From the NCBI GenBank assembly GCA_027010905.1, contig JALVBA010000214.1, positions 1 to 7,893 of the forward strand: a stretch of 7,893 bases of DNA. The letters run 5' to 3'. Numbering within the stretch: position 1 is the stretch's first letter; every line of letters begins with the position of its first letter. Under the pieces are notes generated by a model that did no database searches, had not been told where the DNA came from, and saw only the letters and a list, made by a program, of their open reading frames with translations. Positions 5,199-7,893 of this stretch are shown here, in pieces. Source of the stretch: Marinilabiliaceae bacterium (GTDB taxonomy: Bacteria > Bacteroidota > Bacteroidia > Bacteroidales > Marinilabiliaceae). A program made the position numbers and the translations under genes.

Positions 5199-7208
5199 AT
5201 GAAAAACATAGGATTATTAGACCTCGACCCATGGTTAAAACCATTTCGCCCATATATAGAGTCTAGAATATCGAATTACAACCTTAAGCTTGAGGATATA
5301 AAGGAGCAGGCTGAGTCGATAGTTAACTACTCCTCAGGACATCTCTTCTTCGGGTTGCACAGAACAGAAACAGGTTGGATATTCCGGGAGTGGGCTCCTA
5401 ATGCAACAGAGATTTTTATTATTGGAAGTTTTTCTGACTGGAAATCCAAGGATGAATATCAACTCTCAAGGGAGGAGCATGGAGTTTGGACAATAGAGTT
5501 TACCGATGAATTACTAACTAATGGCGATTTGTACAAGTTATTAATCAGGTGGGAAGGTGGAGAGGGTGAGCGAATACCGGCCTACGCCAACCGCGTTGTT
5601 CAGGACGATGAGACAAAGCTGTACTCAGCACAGGTATGGGAGAGTATTGAAGAATTCAAGTGGACTGACAATGTTTTTACTCCTGACTCGTCTGCACTGC
5701 TAATTTACGAAGCCCATGTAGGAATGTCGTCACAAGACGAGAAAGTATCGTCATATTTAGAGTTCACAAAGGATATACTGCCAAGAATAAAAGAGTTAGG
5801 ATACAACACCATTCAGCTAATGGCAATTCAGGAACACCCATATTACGGCAGTTTCGGTTACCATGTAGCCAACTTCTTTGCTGCTTCATCACGGTTCGGC
5901 ACACCCGAAGAGCTAAAAGAGTTGATAGATACGGCCCACAATATGGGGCTGAATGTAATTATGGATCTTGTTCATTCGCATGCAGTGAAAAATGAGTTGG
6001 AAGGATTAAGCCGCTTTGATGGCACATCTCATCAATACTTTCATGAGGGGGCAAGAGGAGAACACCCTGCATGGGACTCAAAATGCTTTAATTATGGAAA
6101 GGATGAAGTGTTACATTTCCTGCTTTCAAACTGTAGGTACTGGCTCGAAGAGTATCATTTCGATGGATTCCGGTTCGATGGGATAACAAGTATGCTCTAC
6201 TACAACCATGGATTGGAAGTTGATTTCACCTCGTACAGCGACTATTTTAAAGGAGAAGAGGATATTGATGCAATTACTTACCTCACTCTGGCTAATCAAC
6301 TTATTCACACAATAAAACCTTCGGCAATTACTGTTGCTGAGGAGATGAGCGGATATCCCGGCATAGCAGGAAAAATAGACGACGGTGGTGTGGGCTTTGA
6401 CCTGCGTTTATCAATGGGCATACCTGACTTCTGGATAAAGATGATAAAAGATAAGAGTGATGAGGAGTGGAATATGGAGCAGATCTTCTATGAACTTTCT
6501 CAACACCGTGTTGAAGAGAGGACTATTTCATATGTTGAATCTCACGATCAGGCATTAGTGGGTGATAAAACTGTTCTCTTCCGCTTAGTTGACAATGAGA
6601 TGTACAGCTCAATGTCGAAAGAACAGGAGAGTTTAGTGGTTGATCGTGGCATTGCTCTGCATAAGATGATTCGATTGATTACTCTAGGCACAGCAACAGG
6701 CGGATACCTTAACTTTATGGGGAATGAGTTTGGTCATCCCGAGTGGATTGATTTCCCACGAGAGGGAAATGACTGGTCGTACAAATATGCACGTAGACAG
6801 TGGAATCTGGTAGACGACAAACTCCTCAGATTCCATTACCTTAATGATTTTGACAAGGCAATGATAAGTCTATTTAAAACTCACAACCTGCTACCCTATG
6901 CCCCTATCCATCTTCATTCAAACGAACAGGATCAGGTGTTGGCATTTCATAAAAGTGACTTTGTATTTATTTTCAACTTCAATCCATCTGTCTCTTTCGA
7001 GGGGTATGGCATTGCTGTACCTAAGGGGAAATATAAGGTTGTGCTTTCTACGGACAGAGAGGAGTTTGGTGGTTTTAAACGGATTGATACCAATTACATC
7101 TACTACTCCGAGAATATCCCTTTCAGCGAGAATCATCAGATAAAGCTCTACATCCCTGCAAGGATGGCTATGGTGATAGAGAAGCAGAAAATCAGAAGAG
7201 TTCGATAA
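5199..7208 (+). CDS. glgB: 1,4-alpha-glucan (glycogen) branching enzyme, eukaryote-like GH13 type
   Basis: The enzyme cuts an alpha-1,4 glucan chain and rejoins it through an alpha-1,6 bond, making the branches of glycogen. The 669-residue product has an N-terminal CBM48-type beta domain (about 48-150, with WIFREWAPNATEIFIIGSFSDW). A GH13 barrel follows with all four conserved regions: MDLVHSHA (Asp256), GFRFDGITSMLY (nucleophile Asp327), VAEEMSGYPG (acid/base Glu381) and ESHDQALVGDKT (transition-state Asp450). After FMGNEFGHPEWIDFPREGN comes an all-beta C-terminal domain. The wording of these motifs (SHDQALVGDK, GFRFDG.TSMLY, GNEFGHPEWID) is that of the eukaryotic GBE1-like subfamily rather than classical bacterial GlgB (about 730 residues). 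The ATG at 5199 fits the family. No other glycogen gene is in the window. It is divergent from the activator operon and convergent with upp. Confidence 0.95.
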   Translation: MKNIGLLDLDPWLKPFRPYIESRISNYNLKLEDIKEQAESIVNYSSGHLFFGLHRTETGWIFREWAPNATEIFIIGSFSDWKSKDEYQLSREEHGVWTIEFTDELLTNGDLYKLLIRWEGGEGERIPAYANRVVQDDETKLYSAQVWESIEEFKWTDNVFTPDSSALLIYEAHVGMSSQDEKVSSYLEFTKDILPRIKELGYNTIQLMAIQEHPYYGSFGYHVANFFAASSRFGTPEELKELIDTAHNMGLNVIMDLVHSHAVKNELEGLSRFDGTSHQYFHEGARGEHPAWDSKCFNYGKDEVLHFLLSNCRYWLEEYHFDGFRFDGITSMLYYNHGLEVDFTSYSDYFKGEEDIDAITYLTLANQLIHTIKPSAITVAEEMSGYPGIAGKIDDGGVGFDLRLSMGIPDFWIKMIKDKSDEEWNMEQIFYELSQHRVEERTISYVESHDQALVGDKTVLFRLVDNEMYSSMSKEQESLVVDRGIALHKMIRLITLGTATGGYLNFMGNEFGHPEWIDFPREGNDWSYKYARRQWNLVDDKLLRFHYLNDFDKAMISLFKTHNLLPYAPIHLHSNEQDQVLAFHKSDFVFIFNFNPSVSFEGYGIAVPKGKYKVVLSTDREEFGGFKRIDTNYIYYSENIPFSENHQIKLYIPARMAMVIEKQKIRRVR

Positions 7209-7229
7209 GAAGATGTTTGTAAGCTATTC

Positions 7230-7883
7230 CTACAGTTTTGTTCCAAAAGCCAGATCACCGGCGTCGCCAAGCCCGGGAACAATATATGATTTTGCATTTA
7301 GTTCATCGTCAACAGCACCTATCCAAAGTGTTACAGGCTCTCCTTTCAAAATATTTTTCACATACTCAAGACCCACTTTACTGGCCAAAACAGAGATTAC
7401 ATGAACATGGGAGGGTTTACCTTTTTGCATCAGTGCCTTGTAGGCTAAATCCATTGAATTACCTGAAGCAAGCATAGGGTCACTTAGTAACACTACCCTT
7501 CCATCGAGTGATGGCGAAGAGATATATTCAATATGAATATCAAAATCACCATCCTCAGTATATTTCCTGTATGCTGAAATGAATGCATTATCAGCCCTAT
7601 CGAAATAGTTGAGCAATCCCTGGTGCAGAGGCAGTCCGGCACGTAGTATTGAAGCAGCAACAAGCTTGGTATCTGGCAACTCTATGTTTGCAATTCCCAA
7701 CGGAGTTTTCACCTCACTATTACTGTAGGGTAGTGTTTTACTTATTTCAAAGGCAAAAACCTCACCCATTCGTTCCAGATTTCTTCTAAATCTCATTGAA
7801 TCTGTCTGGATTGAGCTATCTCTGATTTCGGCCATAAAACGGTTGAAGATACTATTCTGCTGACTAAATATATTGACTTGCAT
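7230..7883 (-). CDS. upp: Uracil phosphoribosyltransferase
   Basis: The cytoplasmic enzyme makes UMP from uracil and PRPP in pyrimidine salvage. The 217-residue product is close to the usual length of about 210. It contains RAGLPLHQGLLNYF (81-94), the PRPP-binding loop VLLSDPMLASGNS (131-143) and the uracil-binding C-terminal segment YIVPGLGDAGDLAFGT (200-215). The N-terminal segment SIFNRFMAEIRD and RFRRNLERMGEVFAFEISK is typical of the Bacteroidetes branch. The PRPP loop reads SGNS where many family members have TGGS/T. The ATG at 7883 fits the family start; only 10 bases upstream are in the window, so its promoter cannot be assessed. It converges on the branching enzyme gene with a 21-base gap and no clear terminator between them. 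Confidence 0.97.
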   Translation of the reverse strand: MQVNIFSQQNSIFNRFMAEIRDSSIQTDSMRFRRNLERMGEVFAFEISKTLPYSNSEVKTPLGIANIELPDTKLVAASILRAGLPLHQGLLNYFDRADNAFISAYRKYTEDGDFDIHIEYISSPSLDGRVVLLSDPMLASGNSMDLAYKALMQKGKPSHVHVISVLASKVGLEYVKNILKGEPVTLWIGAVDDELNAKSYIVPGLGDAGDLAFGTKL

Positions 7884-7893
7884 AAGATACGAT

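Noticed and set aside
6126..7136. Open frames inside the branching enzyme gene on either strand.
   Set aside because: The gene is intact with all catalytic motifs, and the other frames have no recognisable features.
7213..7477. Plus-strand open frames opposite upp.
   Set aside because: The minus-strand frame encodes a complete uracil phosphoribosyltransferase.
1..7893. CRISPR array, tRNA or rRNA genes, or a defence or toxin-antitoxin system.
   Set aside because: No regularly spaced repeats, no tRNA- or rRNA-like segments and no matching protein motifs were seen by eye.

Overview
This window looks like a chromosomal segment from a member of the Bacteroidetes, most likely the order Bacteroidales. 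The evidence is the gene set and its protein signatures: a short SecG with a Q/P/S-rich tail, a Bacteroidetes-type LptE lipoprotein, a receiver-less sigma-54 activator at the head of the lptE/secG cluster, a eukaryote-like glycogen branching enzyme, and the Bacteroidetes variant of uracil phosphoribosyltransferase. Ribosome binding sites are not Shine-Dalgarno-like and intergenic DNA is AT-rich, which also fits. I do not name a genus. The window is mostly housekeeping DNA and I see no undescribed multi-gene system. The most notable item is the start of a mobile intron at the left edge.

Layout, left to right. Positions 1-112 (minus strand) hold the 5' end of a group II intron of the bacterial class C type, cut by the window edge. 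It sits directly behind the rho-independent terminator of groEL (118-144), the usual insertion position for class C introns. groEL (176-1819, minus) follows, bounded on its upstream side by a strong terminator (1878-1917). groES, normally directly upstream of groEL, is not present here.

A compact minus-strand operon then runs from 5046 down to 1940: sigma-54-dependent activator, lptE (4-base overlap), a TPR protein of unknown role (3-base gap), and secG (12-base gap), ending at the 1878-1917 terminator. It joins a transcription regulator to two envelope-biogenesis functions: LptE for lipopolysaccharide delivery to the outer membrane and SecG for protein export. The TPR protein between them may be linked to envelope biology, but that rests on position only.

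A 152-base AT-rich intergenic region (5047-5198) separates this operon from a divergent glycogen branching enzyme gene (5199-7208, plus). That gene converges on upp (7230-7883, minus; pyrimidine salvage) with only 21 bases between the stop codons. All seven protein genes appear complete, and no frameshift or pseudogene was seen.
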